Assembly: GCA_023014335.1 (NCBI GenBank)
Contig: JAECYW010000015.1
Span: 868,001-932,000 of the forward strand
From: Galerina marginata
Taxonomy: Eukaryota; Basidiomycota; Agaricomycetes; Agaricales; Galerinaceae
DNA: 64,000 nucleotides
Direction of reading: 5' to 3'
Part shown: positions 1-12,792 of the stretch, in pieces
How positions within the stretch are numbered: the first letter of the stretch is position 1
Layout: every line of letters begins with the position of its first letter
Made by a program: the position numbers and the translations under genes
The notes under the pieces: model-generated
What the model was told of the DNA's origin: nothing
Databases searched by the model: none
What the model saw: only the letters and a program-made list of their open reading frames with translations

Positions 1-289
1 TTTGAAGAGGCGCTTCGGCAAAGCGGCTCACACGTGATTGCCACGAGTCCCCGGATCACAGTTCGACTTCTTCCGCCTTTTCTTCCTCCTCGTTTCCTTA
101 TCCGTTTCGACGCCATACCACGTATACTATTACTTCTCTATAAACTAATCATTCTGAGTCTGTTATGGATCCAAGTTTCTATTCAATATAAACTGGCGGG
201 CGATGCATGTGATACGCTTATGAATGTCAGTGACTAGCGACACCAATGCCTCTTCCTTATGAACGCAACCAGATATAAGCCATTGCTTT

Positions 290-720
290 TCCAATCGACA
301 CTTGCACGCTTATGCAGCTAGTTACGACTGAGCACTTGGACCAGTGCTCAACCACCTCTCACAAAAGGGAGCTTTCCGTCCAACCAATCTCAACATTCGT
401 TTTGGTAGAGTTGACTGGGCAGATGGATTACGAGCAGGCTATGACTTGTGCTTACGGTACGTGTTGTCTGTTCCTATTATTTTTTTCCAGTTGAAACTGA
501 CGTTTTTCCAGTTACCTATCCGTCCTTGAGGAGCATGATCGTCCAATTGTTCGACTTTCCTTGTCGCATGGCTTAGATTTTAGTTTCAACGTTTCGGATT
601 TCAACCCCAACTTCAAGCTGATGCCTTCTCAAGTCTCCTTCCCGATGTTTTCTCAAGTCTCCCTCCCGAGTCTACGCCTTGAACGCAAGCTCCGGCTCTC
701 CTGAATGCATTCATGGTCCA
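290..720. repeat. Family A segment, left copy
   Basis: This stretch is repeated, with many substitutions and small indels, at about 5,980-6,400. Shared landmarks in the same order are an AACCAGATATAA-like start, a GCAGCTAGTTAC block, a CATTCGTTT block, GATTACGGTACGTG (a splice-donor-like site), a GACGTTTTTTCAG acceptor-like site, and TTCAAGCT...CTTCTC...TCTTCC. The preserved donor and acceptor suggest a duplicated spliced gene rather than a simple repeat. Both copies have stops in all frames, so I read them as gene relics. Function unknown. Confidence 0.6.
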
Positions 721-1038
721 GCCCGTCGTGCATTTTTGCGACGTTGCTTCATCAACATCCGAGCTCCGCCTCCGCTTGCTGAGTCGATTCGGCCAGCAGT
801 CGCGACGCAACGCACCTTCGCCAACAGCATGGCCACACGAACAATTACCGGAATGTGGCCTATCAGCCTCGCACAAGTCGAATCGGCGGAAGATGAAGGT
901 TACGGCAAACCACAACGACTTCCTTCACACCCACACCTACAAGACCTCAAATACTGATACCCATACGACTTCAGCTTCCTACCTCGAACTATTTCTGTTC
1001 TTGGGGACCAGTTTACGGTTCAAGCAGCTCGGGTGTAG

Positions 1039-1310
1039 CCTCGCAATTTCACCTCCCATGGCGCGACCTATTACAGAGGACCGTTTCAGCACAATATCGA
1101 CTTCCATCAAGCTTGGACAGGCGGGAATTTTTGCGTTTGGTCGACATGGTTTGGGGGTCAGGAGACGAAGGAAGACTTCGAGGAGATCTGTCTCTTTACG
1201 CCAGCCCGGAGGTCATACGACCATTCAAAGTTCGAAGTCCAACAGGAGGGCGCTGATATCCTTCCTATCAGTCACGGTGCCGGGACTACTGAAGTTTTTA
1301 CTTGCAAGAT
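1039..1310 (+). pseudogene. Candidate coding exon of an unknown protein (family A region)
   Basis: A 272 nt exon-like block runs from an acceptor (GGTGTAG) to a canonical donor (GTACGTG). In this frame it encodes about 90 residues of protein-like composition, rich in aromatic and acidic residues, with pieces such as GATYYRGPFQ, WTGGNFCVWSTWFGG and KEDFEEICLFTP. It is not the frame of the longest ORF here (713-1498), whose product is low complexity and looks like chance. No upstream or downstream exon could be joined in frame with confidence, and the surroundings are decayed repeats, so this is probably one surviving exon of a broken gene. I do not recognise the family. Confidence 0.35.
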
Positions 1311-1589
1311 GTACGTGTCTCTCTGGTTCTGTGTTCTGCAACTCGTTGTTGAACGTACGTTTTCCGCACTTCCAGAACCTCAACCTTTCCTCAAATTCGC
1401 CGTGCATCCAGGCCCTTGGACAACTACTGATTTTCGCACAACTGGATCCACAAGTCAACCATGTTCGGAATTCTACCCCACTCGGCCTTCTTCGATAGCT
1501 CTCTCCGCCGATCCTTGCGATCAACTGCCACGTCAGTCGTGGTCATCAACATAACCTCAAAAATCCATCATCATAACTATCGCCTGCGC

Positions 1590-1900
1590 AGCTCGAGCTC
1601 ACTTACTAGTGGCATAGAGTATACGCCTCGAGGCGGATTTAACGAAGATCTTTCATCTCGAGCCCAAGTTGTGGCCAACGACACATTCCTCATCCGTTTG
1701 TGAAACCTACGGCCAGTTAGCGGTACACACGCACGTCCATTCCATGCCGTTGCCGCCTCCTTTTTTTTTTCAGGTGCCGGCGCAAGATTGCAAGCTCATC
1801 GACTGCACAGTCGTCGGCCTCGCAGACCTGGCCTAGTACCTCGTACGATCGATGTTGGACGCTGCCAGCTGTCCTCTGCCTGAACACCTGGTTTACTAGC
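1590..1900. repeat. Family A segment matching 2,890-3,130
   Basis: The order TACGCCTCGAGGCGGA, GAGCCCAAGTTGTGG, AACGACACA, TTGCCGCCTC, TTTTTCAGGTGCC, GGCCTAGTACC and GACGCTGCCAGCTG recurs at about 2,890-3,130 with the same spacing. It is a diverged local duplication. No frame stays open across either copy. Confidence 0.55.
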
Positions 1901-1924
1901 ACGCCGCCGGCAACTGTAAGGAGT

Positions 1925-2015
1925 TTCTCAGGCCGAAGCGGAGGTGGAAGTGGAGCAGGAAGAGGAGCAGGAGCAGGCGCAGGCGCAGGCGTAGGAGCAG
2001 AAGAAGGGGAGGTGG
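1925..2015. repeat. Purine-rich GGAGCA/GGCGCA hexamer tract
   Basis: An imperfect run of GGAGCAG and GGCGCAGG hexamers. On the minus strand it reads as an artificial leucine/arginine string, which explains the apparent ORFs there. It is a simple-sequence tract inside the family A array. Confidence 0.7.
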
Positions 2016-2119
2016 CCTGAGGGGCTCGGACCTAGCAAGAAGGTTAGAGGCCTCAACTCGAATTCGATTGGTGCTGTGGGGCAGCCATAGTACTCCCCCA
2101 ACTCTGTCGTCCTGCCTGA

Positions 2120-4990
2120 CCGGGAATTTCGCGCATATGTTTGGCTCCTCAGCATCATTCAACCTTCATAATCATCGCTCTCCGCCCAAGCTCGTCCTTG
2201 CTACAAGAGGAGATTGAGGAGTACCTCTACAACTTTCCACTTTCCTGCCTGGCCCGGAATTTCGCGCATACATTTGGCTGTCCATCGCCGTTCGACTTCC
2301 ATGATTAGCGTTCTCCACCCAAACTCGTCATTTCTGCAAAAGGAGATCCAGGACACGCTCTCTGATCCTTCATCGCCGTCGTTGGCCCTACTCGCCCCCC
2401 TCAATAATCGTCGTCATCGTAAATCGTTTAAAGACCGGCCTCACACTCACGATCCGAACAGAAACCCGTTTTCAGGGCCCAGTTCCTTCAAAACACCTAG
2501 TGTTGCCCGCTGCCGACGCCACGTCACGTCTCTGCACCTGCTGGTGCTCAGGTTGGAAGTGGAAGACGGATAGGCATCAAGAGTGAAGATGATAGGCGAT
2601 ATCGGATTTGCAAACGGAGGCTGATGGTACAATGGGATCGTCATTCCTTTTCGCTTTTCAGAGCTTTATTAGGTATGATTCCGTAGCTCTGCTAAAAGAC
2701 TCGTAAACTTCGCTGATGTTTGTTGGTTGCCTTGTAGCTGGCCTCTCTGCGGCCGCAGGAGTGCTTTCCATCGACGGCGTCGATGGATTCGACGCACCAT
2801 TGCGTTCCTCCGCTGGCCATCCTTGCTTTCAACTGCCACGTTGCTCATCGTCATTCCGCAAAACTCAATCTAATTTACTCCTCCAGCTTGAGCCCACCTT
2901 CCAGCTGCATAGAGCTTACACCTCGAGGCGAACTTGCTGAAGACGTTTCAGCTTGAGCCCAAATTGTGGTTAACGACACAGATATCGTTGCCGCCTCTGT
3001 TTCCTTTTCAGGTGCCAGGGCACGATCGCATACTTATCAGTCTTACTGCGCCGTCTTCGACCCTCGCAGGCGTGGCCTAGTACCCGACGACGACGTTGAT
3101 ACCCTGCCAGCTGGCCCCTACCCAAAAATTAATGCCGGAGGCAGCTATAACGGGTTTCCTATGTCGCAGCGGGAGCAGGAGCAGAACAGGAGACGATGGC
3201 CTAGAGGGGTCTGACGTCGAAGCTAGGACCTAGCAAAGCGGTTAGAAGTTTCAACCGAAGCTCGAGTAGCACACGCCGTGCGTCAAGCTCACGTGGTATT
3301 CTTAACCCTCTGTCCTCCTGTCTGACCCGAAATTTCGCGCATATATTTGGCTGTCCAACACCGTTCGACCTTTTATAATCATCGTTCTTCGCCCAAGCTC
3401 GTCTTTGCTACAGGAGGAGAACGGGAAGTACCTCTCCAACTTTTCCATTTTTCTGTCTGGCCGGGAATTTCGCGCATACATTTGGCTGTTCAACGTCGCT
3501 CGACTTTCAGGATTAGCGTTCCCCACCCAAAATCGTCGTTGCTGCAAGAGGAGGTCTAGGACACGCTTTCTGATCCGTTATCACCGCCTTTGACCCCTGC
3601 TAGTTGCCCCCTTCCCAAAAACTAACACACAGGCGGCAGCCATCATCGGTTTTTAGGTCGAATATGGAGAAGAACAAAAGCAGGAACAGAGGAGTCGGTG
3701 GCCTAGAGCGATTTGACATCGAGGCTCGAAGCTAGCAAGACGGTCAGAAGTCTCAACTCCAACTCAAATAGCATAAGCCGTGTGTCGGGCAGACGTGCCC
3801 TTCCAACCCCCCGTCCACTGGCTGACCCGGAATTTCGCGCATATATTTGGCTGTCCAACGTCGTTTGGACTTTCGTGATCAGCGATCTCCACCGAAGCTC
3901 CTTAGGAGGTTGGGGAAGTACTTCTCTAACTTTCCATTCTCTTACCTGGCCGCGTTTTTCGCGCATACATTTGGCTGTCCAACGTTGTTCGACTTTCATG
4001 ATCAGTGTTCTCCACCTAAACTCGTCGTTGCTGCAAGAGGAAGTCCAGAATATGCTTACTGATCCGCCATCGCCATCGTTGGCCCCGCCGCCCTCGCCGC
4101 TCTTGCCCACCTCGCCATTGTCGTAGTCCGGAAAATCTGACTTACAACCACGATCTCGAATAGAAAGGCGTTTTCGAAGCTTGATGCCTTCAAACTATTC
4201 ATCTCAGCAGCGTTGCCCGCTCCTCCGACCTCAGGACGAGGATCACGAAGTGGCTGCAAGCAGTCCACATTTCGCTCCATCGAAGCAACCCCCAACTCAT
4301 CGATTTCGTTTCTTCTCTCTGAATGGGCCAACTAAACGAGCAGTGGGATTGGGATGGAGGGATGGCGGCGCTGGCTTTGGAGCAACTAGTACCGGTGTTG
4401 GTGTTGGAGGTAATATCGATGCCACGTCACGTCTCTGCTACTGGTGCTGGGGGTGGAGGTGGAAGACGGCATCAAGAGTGAAGATGATCAATTTCGTATC
4501 CTCAAACGGAGGCTGTTGGTACTTGGGATCGTCAATCCTTTGCACCTTCCAGGGGTTTATCAGGTATGATTGGTCTAGCAAGACGGTTAAAAGCCTCGAT
4601 TTGAATTCGCTTGGCTTACGCTGTATGTCGGACAGATGTGGTACGCCTTCAACTCTCTATGCCATCCTTCTGCCTGGCCCGGAGTTTCACGCATATATTC
4701 GGTTGCTCAACATTGTTCAACCATCATAATCAACGTGTTCAACCCAAACTCATCGTTGCTGCCAGAAGAGATTGAGGATTGTCTCACCGACTTTCCATTT
4801 CCCTGCCTGGCCGGGAATTTTGCGCATACATTTGGCTGTTCAACATCGTTCGACTTTCATGATTAGCGTTCTCCACTCAACCTCGTCGTTGCTCCAAGAG
4901 GAGTTCTAGGACGCGCCTTCTGATCCGTCATCGTCGTCGTTGGTCCCGTCGCCGCCCCACTGGTCGTAATAATGGAAACCAGACTTGCAA
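2120..4990. repeat. Family A paired ~130 bp units, four dimers
   Basis: A unit centred on CCTGGCCCGGAATTTCGCGCATACATTTGGCTG, here split for reading as CCTGGCCCGGAATTT and CGCGCATACATTTGG, occurs at about 2,131 and 2,263; 3,336 and 3,471; 3,836 and 3,960; 4,689 and 4,821. The two members of each pair are 124-135 bp apart, and each unit continues into TCGACTTTCATGATCAGCG and a CTGCAAGAGGAG block. A single fifth copy is near 6,470. The dimers share an upstream GACGGTTAGAAGCCTCAAC-like lead. Weak ORFs exist on both strands but none is consistently open, so coding origin is unproven. Confidence 0.75.
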
Positions 4991-7400
4991 CCATGATCTT
5001 GAACAGAATGGTGTTCTCGAACTTTAATTCCTTCAAACAATCCGTCTCAGCGCAGCGTTGCACGCTCTTCTGACCTCAGGACGAGGATCACAAACTGGCT
5101 GCAAGGAGCCCGCTTCTCTGTCCATCAAAGTGACCCATCGAGTTGGATTATCCTCGCTGAATGCGCCAACTTGACAAGCAGTGGAATTGGGAAAGAGGGA
5201 TGGGCGCGCTGGCTTTGGAGCAACTACTGCTGGAGCTGGTGTCGACGCCACGTCATATCTTGCGGGTGCTCAGGGTGGAGGTGGAGAGCTGGCTGGCACC
5301 GAGAGTGATGATGAACTGAGCAATATCGGATCCTCAAGCAGAGGCTGCAGATACTATCGACATCGACATTCCCCTTTCTTTTCAGAGCTTTATCAGGTAT
5401 GACTTAGTCGCAATGCTGAATGACCCGTGAACCTCACTCATGTTCGTTTTTTGCCTTTAGCTAGCATATCTACGGTTGCAACAGTGCTTTCCGTCAACGC
5501 ATCAAGTATCCTTCAACGGCAACTACCACGTTATACCCAATTCTAATGCAGGATTCTTCCATGGACACATTTACTCGCCCTTACCTTGTCGTGACGCCCT
5601 ACTCCTTCCACCACGATTGCGCCTTACTCATGCTCGTTGTGACACGTCAAGCCTACTTGCCTTCTTCCCAGTACTTTGTGATCCAGATTACCTATAAAGC
5701 ACTGGGAAGATGGGAAGGAATGCCGACCTTGGAAATCCAGACTCACAGGTCTGTCGTGCCTTCACGATTCGGCATCTGGGAAACGGATTGTTGTGATGAG
5801 ACGCCTGTACCTGGCCGATGCCGACGCCGGAGGGATAGCCTAAAGACGAGTCCAAAAGAAGCAAAAGTATTGAAGGAGGAAAAAGAAGTCGGGGGTTCGC
5901 ACTGGCTTTGCATGAGCTAGTGGGCGACTTCGAAGTATTCGAATGATGCCTATGATTGATAGTGATCAAGTACGACCGCAGCCAGATATAAGTCATTACT
6001 TGCCCAACTGACACTTGGACATTTATGCAGCTAGTTACCCTGCTTTCGACTATGCGTCGGCCTCTGGACCACCAAACGAAAACGAGCCTTCCGTTCAACC
6101 AGTCTCGACATTCGTTTGGTGTTGTAAAACATGCAGTGGATTACGAGCATGGTATAGCTAGTGATTACGGTACGTGGGCTCTTTTCTCATTGTTTCTTTA
6201 GAGCTGAAGTTGACGTTTTTTCAGCCCTCCAGCCAATTATTCCAACGATCATGACCGTTCAACCACTCGGCTTTGCTACCGCATGGCTCATACTTTAATT
6301 TTAACGTTTCAAATCCAACTTCAAGCTAACTCCTTCTCGAGTCTTCCTCGCGACTCCGCGGCTCGGACGCTGACTCTGGCCCTCATGACTGCTGTCACAA
6401 TCCAGCTCGTTGTACATTCCGCTTCGACACCCCTCCAACTCTCCGTCCTCCCACCTGACCTGGAATTTCGGGCGTATATTGGCAAATTTGTCGTTTTTGC
6501 AAGAGGAGGAAATGCTCTCTTATTCGCCATCGCCGTTGTTGGCCCCGGCGCAGCCCCACTTGCCCTCTCAGTCATCGTCGTAAGCATGAAAATCAGATTT
6601 ACAACCACGACCTGGAACAAATATGCGTTTTTGAAGCTTCGTGCCTTCAAATAGTTCATCTCAGCCCGGCGCTGCCAGCTCCGTCAACCTAAGATATGGA
6701 CTATGGACTGGTTGCAAGCGACCCACATCTTGCCCCATCAAAGCGACCCCGGCTCGTCGTGTTCGATTCTTCTAGCTGGATATGCAACGAGAAGTGGGAT
6801 TGGAATGGAAAGATGGAACGGAAGCATGTGCGCGCTGGATTCGGAGCAGCTGGCGCTGTGCTGGTGTTGGATGTGATGTCGATGCCACATCACGTCTTTG
6901 CGACTGCTGGTGCTCAGAGTGGGGGTGGAAGACGGACATGCACCGAGAGTGACGATGAAGTGAGCAATATCGGATCCTCGAACGGGGGTTGTTGATATTA
7001 TCGAGATCGTCATTTGTTTTCGCTTTTCAGCGTTTTATAAGGTATTGTTTCGCCGCTATGCTGAAATGCTCGTGAACCTTGCTCATGTTGTTTTTTTGCC
7101 TTCTAGCCAACCTATTTGCGGCTGGCACAGTGGTTTCCATTGACGGATCATGTATCCCTCAAGTTTCACCTTCGACACAACGACATTATATTAGAGTCCG
7201 GCGCAGATTTACGTCATACGCCCACTCGTTTGTCGTGACGCCCAACACCTGCTGCTACAACTGCCTCTTACTCATGCTCGTTGTGATACGTCAATGCTAC
7301 CTTCTTTCTTCCTTGCATGTTGCCTTCCAGATTACCCGTGAAGCACTGGCCAAATGGGGAGGCATGTACGCCTCTAGATATTCAGATTCACGGGTCTGTC
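2440..7400. repeat. Family A long module, four diverged copies
   Basis: A roughly 450 bp module occurs near 2,440-2,680 (shortened), 4,130-4,575, 5,000-5,410 and 6,590-7,045. Landmarks are CCTTCAAA, a CCTCAGGACGAGGATCACAA-like block, GGCGCTGGCTTTGGAGCAACT, GATGCCACGTCACGTC, a GGTGCTCAGGGTGGAGGTGG block, AATATCGGATCCTCAA and TTTTCAGAGCTTTATCAGGTATGA. A second module follows near 2,700, 5,430 and 7,070 (CATGTT...GCCTT...TAGC...GCTTTCCAT). The unit order repeats, which indicates serial segmental duplication followed by decay. Confidence 0.7.
5980..6400. repeat. Family A segment, right copy of 290-720
   Basis: Diverged copy of the segment at 290-720, including GCAGCTAGTTACC, GATTACGGTACGTG and GACGTTTTTTCAG. 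It marks the start of a second round of the array that runs to about 7,500. Confidence 0.6.
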
Positions 7401-7599
7401 GTGCCTGCGTGATTTGGCATTCGAGAAACCGAATCTTGTGGGGAATGGCATGCTTGTACCAGGTCGATGACGCCGCCGGAGAGAATGGCTTAAATAATGC
7501 ACGAAGAAAATCCTTTGCGCGGTGTCTATGACACAGTTGAAACGCGAATATGGCCGAAGGTGGTAGGCAAACACAGCAACGCCCGAGGACTGCGATTTT

Positions 7600-8465
7600 G
7601 CCACATCCGTACCCCAGTCTCGTGCTAACAACTCAAACCGAGGGCATCAAATTCTGAACGTCCATAACACAGTAAAGAATGGAACGCAAATTTTTATGAG
7701 CTGGCAGACGCCTTTCTCGCTGCTGTTCGACGGTGCTTCTAGCTTCCTCGAGTTGGAGGTAACTATCTACCAACTCCTTACGTGTGGTTTCGCTTATCTC
7801 TGGTTATAGGCAGACGATCACCTCGGTCCTTCAACGTGTCTGGAATTGTCGGCTACCATTACGACGTTGCTGGTACCATGTCCGTAGCCGTGACATTAAC
7901 CACTCTGTTTCGACATCGAACATTCAACCATTAAAGTGCGATCTTGATGTTAACTCTTTGTTTCCTATGTCATGTCTTTCGTCGTGCTATCTCAGTGTAG
8001 TCGCTGGTCAATTACTGGTGTGTCAGGCCTGTGAGTAGTCCTTCTGAAGCCCTCGGAGCGAGATGCCTATCTATATACGCAGACCATACTCAGCCGTGCT
8101 CATCCTCGCCCATTCGCTACCTTTTAACCACGACATTCCCTCAAGCATCCACACCGTTAGTCCGCGACGACAGTCAGCACCCAGCATTCAGCAGAAACGC
8201 AGAAAGACAAAGAGGAACACAAGGAAGGACTGCTTCTCAAAGTGGAGACGAAGACCGTTCCCGAAGACTCACTTGCTTGTATTTTGCTTGGTGTGCACCA
8301 CCCATTCCTCCGTTCAAAGTGCGTCAAAGTCTTTCTATCTCGCATTCCTAGCACCCACCATCTTGCAGTTAGCTCAATCACAACTCCGAGCTACTCCGGT
8401 GAAGCCAGCTCTCAAATTTGACCCATCCATGTCGTGTCCTGGTTTTTTCCCGCCTGGCCTGGTTT
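7600..8465. other. No recognisable gene
   Basis: Short overlapping frames exist on both strands but none has a convincing start, splice structure or protein-like composition. No repeat shared with the rest of the window was seen. Confidence 0.4.
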
Positions 8466-8471
8466 GGTCGG

Positions 8472-8478
8472 TATAAAA
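8472..8478 (+). promoter_or_regulatory. TATA-box-like site without an evident gene
   Basis: TATAAAA in a GC-balanced context, followed 55-60 bp later by splice-donor-like GGTACGTGAC and later TAG/CAG sites. No downstream frame long enough to call a gene was found, so it may be a chance match or the promoter of a noncoding or dead transcript. Confidence 0.25.
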
Positions 8479-8559
8479 GCGACCAGAGCTGGAGGCGGTC
8501 AAGTTGATACGATAGCAGCCGACGGACAGGTACGGTACGTGACTTAATTGACCGATGAA

Positions 8560-10030
8560 CAAGAAGACTGATCTTTCGTAGCCTAACTCTAGCTATTTTA
8601 GGCTTTGCAGGTCATCGTTATCATTCGTTATCTTCTTGCTGTCCGACGAGTAAGATAGGAATTGATGAATATACCACATTGTTTTTTGCAAACCTGGCTT
8701 TCCTTGCAAGAAATTTTTCCAGCAGGAAACGCTCCGAGCTCGAGCGCGCAACACGGTTTCAACGACTTTCCCACATAGTGACAAACTAGATCGTGGTGCT
8801 ATGCTCCATCAGAACGCAGTCCCAATAGGATTCATCGATTGTACTCGATCAAGGCGTCAATCCTCCGTTCGATGATCTGAGCAGCTCAGCTAGTCGGGGT
8901 CCGATGCAGCTGCGTCTAAACAATCATACCCGAGACGGCTGTTCAGAATTCGTCAATTAAGCATGATTGGGATTCATTAAGCTGTTGGTAATGTTGGAGC
9001 GGGTAGTTTGGAGATATGGAGTCTGCTATACTGACCAGCTTCCCAAGAAACTCTATCCTATATGGCGTTCTGGCCAATATTTGAATGTTACTGGATGGCA
9101 GCGGGTCCAATTTCCAACCTCAGGGCGAAGGTCGGGTACGTTATTCGTTCTTTTCTTGCCCTCGTTTCCTGAATGTATTCATTGCCAGATATATTCTTAC
9201 AATAGTAGAAGGAAAGCAGCACCTATGTTTCGTGCAGTAATGTAAATCACAATTCAGATAGTTACAAGTTATAGGGCGATTTACAGCCTGGAAGAAAGCT
9301 TTCTATATATTTTAACTATATAGCAAGGTATGAAGGTTTCGGAGGCTCGCTCGTAACCTACCGACCCCAGCGTTCGGCTGCTCCCATGGCTTCAACTTAT
9401 AGCTTAGACACTACAACAGGGGTTCAATCAGCGGTGTTCTGTTTTAATTAAACAAGACGGATGTCGCCGCCAGAAGCTTGGGCTAAGTGCACTGGCAGTT
9501 GATAATCACAATGCTGCGGGAGTGTTGGAATCTGATGTCGTTAGAGCAGTACGGTACCGGTGTCATGAGTTTCTTTGCACCATAGGGCAAGGCAGGGCTT
9601 GAAAGTCCAAGATATCGTCAACATGACGTGGGCAATCAGAGCGATATCAACGAGATTTGGCTGTTGTCCGACATCGGTGCCGCAAAACGGTGATTCAGGT
9701 AACGGGTGCGATCCAGCGGCGCGGGAAGAGCTACCGCTAGCTGGACAATTTTTGAACACCTCCTTCATAAGCCTATGGAGATTTTGGGAAAGTGTTATAG
9801 ATGATGAGAAACGCCCAAATTGATGGGGTAGAATGGCCCACGAAGAGCTGGCGGTGGATTTACTGCGATAAGACCAATGTTAACAGGCTCTGAGGTAAAT
9901 CATACGCTAAAGCTTCCAGGAGCAGCCTTCGTTCCTAAATTGTCCACCCGTGTGGTTGTGTGGTCGTTCAGGCGGGCTCAGAGGGTCTGAGAACATACGT
10001 CAGAAATGGTTCGGAATTTGGGGGCGGTTC
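8560..10030. other. No recognisable gene
   Basis: Only short frames (under 95 codons) with no splice logic. AT-rich patches near 9,240-9,330 and no shared repeats seen. Confidence 0.4.
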
Positions 10031-10974
10031 TGAACGGTCTTACCTTGCAGTCCCTGGTGTAAGCATGCTGCATGATATCGCTCATAAACTGGAACCAAAA
10101 AAAACACATAACAACCTCAGAACACGTCCAAAAAGCACGAACGAAAGAAGACAGGGTTTCTGTTATCTTCCCATCAGGTGGTCTAGAAGAACCCAGAGAT
10201 ATATCAGCGAAAAGGTCGGTTAACACGTCGAAGAAAACTAAAGTACAGTGCGAACACTTCTTCTCAATGTTCTTATCTCTCTTCAAGCCATAGAAATGCC
10301 TATTGCCCAAAATCTTCCCATACCTCTAAGAGTCTTCGTACGAGTGGTCCGCGCCGCTCTCGCATAAGCCCGCGGAGTTGGACCTGTACTAGCTTTTATT
10401 TTTGATGAAGTTGTAGGTGCTATCGCATCCCGATGAAAGTCAGGCAATAAGAAAATGGAAAAAAAAATGTACCATTCGAAATCAGGGTTGATGCACGCGT
10501 ATGTTATTCTTAAGCATAACCGGGTCCTTGAAGTTCGCCTCGAGTGGCATTCGCCTTTGTATCACTCCTAAATCCAACCGAAAAAAGTTCATTCAGCTCC
10601 TCAGCTTTCAACCGACGACCCAAGCAACAACACACCTGAAGTCCAGTCAGACTTATGCGGTTGTGCATCAAGTCAGATAATCATTATCTTCACACTTCTT
10701 TGCTCTTTGCCTCCGCAAAATCGAAGTGCACAGCCGCCATACGACCGAGGTCGTCCTTCTGGTCGTAGTTCGCCAGTTGCCCCAGGAGCAAGAACTCCTA
10801 CGAGGTCGAGGCGGGCAGGCTGACAAGCCCCCGGATGGCTAGGTCGGCACTGGTATTGTAAGACACCCTATGAATCGTAAGGACGAGTTTAACAGCAAAG
10901 AATAATCGAAGAACGCACCAATCCTTCATCTAATAAAGCCATATGCCTCCTCATGGTTTGCAACTGGCCATTTT

Positions 10975-11214
10975 CTACGTCATGCCCGCGCCCGTACTCA
11001 AGAACCCGTCGGACTCATAGTACGGCTCCAAAAAAAAATCCGGCAAGGTCACCCATGCCAAGCGGGGCAAGAGGAAGATGTGACCGAAATTGTGAGAGGT
11101 CGTCAGCGAATAGAGGTGCACGGCAGGTTTGAGAAAACGAGCAGGCAACCAGTCAATACTGTATGGCTGGAGTGCTGAAAGATGGCCTTGTCGTTTAGCT
11201 TGTCCCAAGTCCAA
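10975..11214 (-). pseudogene. Family B coding remnant, unknown protein
   Basis: An open minus-strand stretch of about 79 codons contains a protein-like sequence with WLPARFLKPAVHLYSL and LPRLAWVTLPDFFLEPYY. The family B copy near 42,060-42,100 has the related text YNGWLPSRF at the equivalent place. Adjacent DNA (10,700-10,800, minus) encodes a piece with YDQKDDLGRMAAVHFDFAEA, whose counterpart near 41,740-41,830 reads CDLKDNIGRVVVIRFDFAN. The two copies thus support a common ancestral protein, now interrupted. No domain recognised. Confidence 0.4.
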
Positions 11215-12792
11215 AGTCTGATGGTTGAATGAATTGGGAAAGCGGTGAGGCTAACGGTGGCATATGTGACTCTAGACTCGAACGATGCTTGCGGTTAAGA
11301 TGGTCGAGTTAATAATTGAACAGCATGAGAACCTGCAGCGATGTGGCTTGGCCCATGTCGAGCTGGAGAAACTTGAGTTGGTGCTGATATCTGCGTAGAC
11401 GTCGCAGCCCGAAACTTCGAGAGGGAAGGGAATTGACGTGGCAGCGCGCGGTTTTGTAGCAGGCGGAGGAATTCTGTCCTTTCGGCATTTTTCATGGAAG
11501 CGAGTAGTCGGCGTTATTGGAGATAAACGGACAGAGATGCTCGAGTAAGCTAGATAGCAAGAAAATTAGCTCAGTTGATGGGCCGGGGTGGAAGGAAATG
11601 CAGCAAGGCAGGAAAAGAGTGAAGAATGCTCACGATGTTAACCAGTCACAGCATAGCACACAGTTGACTTCCTGGTCAGGAAAGCTCCTCTGCAGATCTG
11701 TGCAAGAGTGACGCTTATGTGTACATCCTGGATTCAAAACGCAGGGTTAGCTTACAACATAACGAAGAGGAGGCAAAATGACGACTCACGAATGACCATA
11801 ACCGATTCCTCAAAACCCCATTGAACCGAATGCTGAGTCATGGCTAAAGCTCGAGGTCGCGATCCTGGGAAGGGCCGTAGTGCAGAGGACGCACTCACTT
11901 GATATTGCAATAAAAATGAGGAACCGTTTCCATCAAGCAAGAGGGAGAGAAAGAGTCGAAGAGTTGCTCTAAGCCCAGTCACGTGGAAAAAAAATAAGAT
12001 TAGATTACAGTACTTAGTCTCCGGATTCCTCTCGTCGACATCCATCAAGACATCCATCCAACTGCCTAATAAGAAGGGCGTATAGTTCACAGATCCAAGA
12101 ACTATTCTTTATATGCGCCGAGTCCGATTAACATTCATTTCCTTCCCTCGCAGGTCAAGCTCGCAATGAACATTTACTTGCCTTTAGGAACGGAGATCAT
12201 AAATAGGAATGGATGTATTCCGCTCTCCTGAATGAACTAATAGGTAACAAAAACAGTCGGTGATACCTGAAAAACGCAATTCAGCGAATCGACAAAGCAA
12301 TAACAAGGAAGGAATTGACCAGACCCGAAACGACCTGTCAACCATCCCAAACTTTCAAAAAGTACTCAAGGTGGTTTGCTTATGAAGGATGCCCGGTGCT
12401 TAGCACTCTGGACCTAGCACTTGATGGTACACAATCCGCTGGCACAAGGATGTGAGGTAAGAACTTCGCCACCTCCAGCCTCAACGTTGAGAGCGGCATG
12501 GATTTTATCGGCACGTAGCCTGGTCAAAGGTCGTTTGTATAGAGTCGCCAGGGCTGGGGTATTTGTAAACTCGAAGAAGTTTTTGTCGAAGCCTAGAGCA
12601 TCGATGGAGGTTAACGACTCAGCGGAGCTCCGCCTGAGCCGTTTGACACGCTTCCAATGTGTGTGCTGAAATAACTTAGTGCTTTCTAAGCTGCAGGACC
12701 ATTTGTGAAGCGGCACTATAACGGGGCTGACTTTAAGAAAGTCTCAACAAGATACACGATCTGGACTTACCAGACACTGCGGGTGATAGTGA

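Noticed and set aside
713..1498. Longest single-frame ORF of the window (261 codons, plus)
   Set aside because: Its product is low in structure and rich in Ser/Arg/Leu; another frame of the same DNA looks far more protein-like between splice sites.
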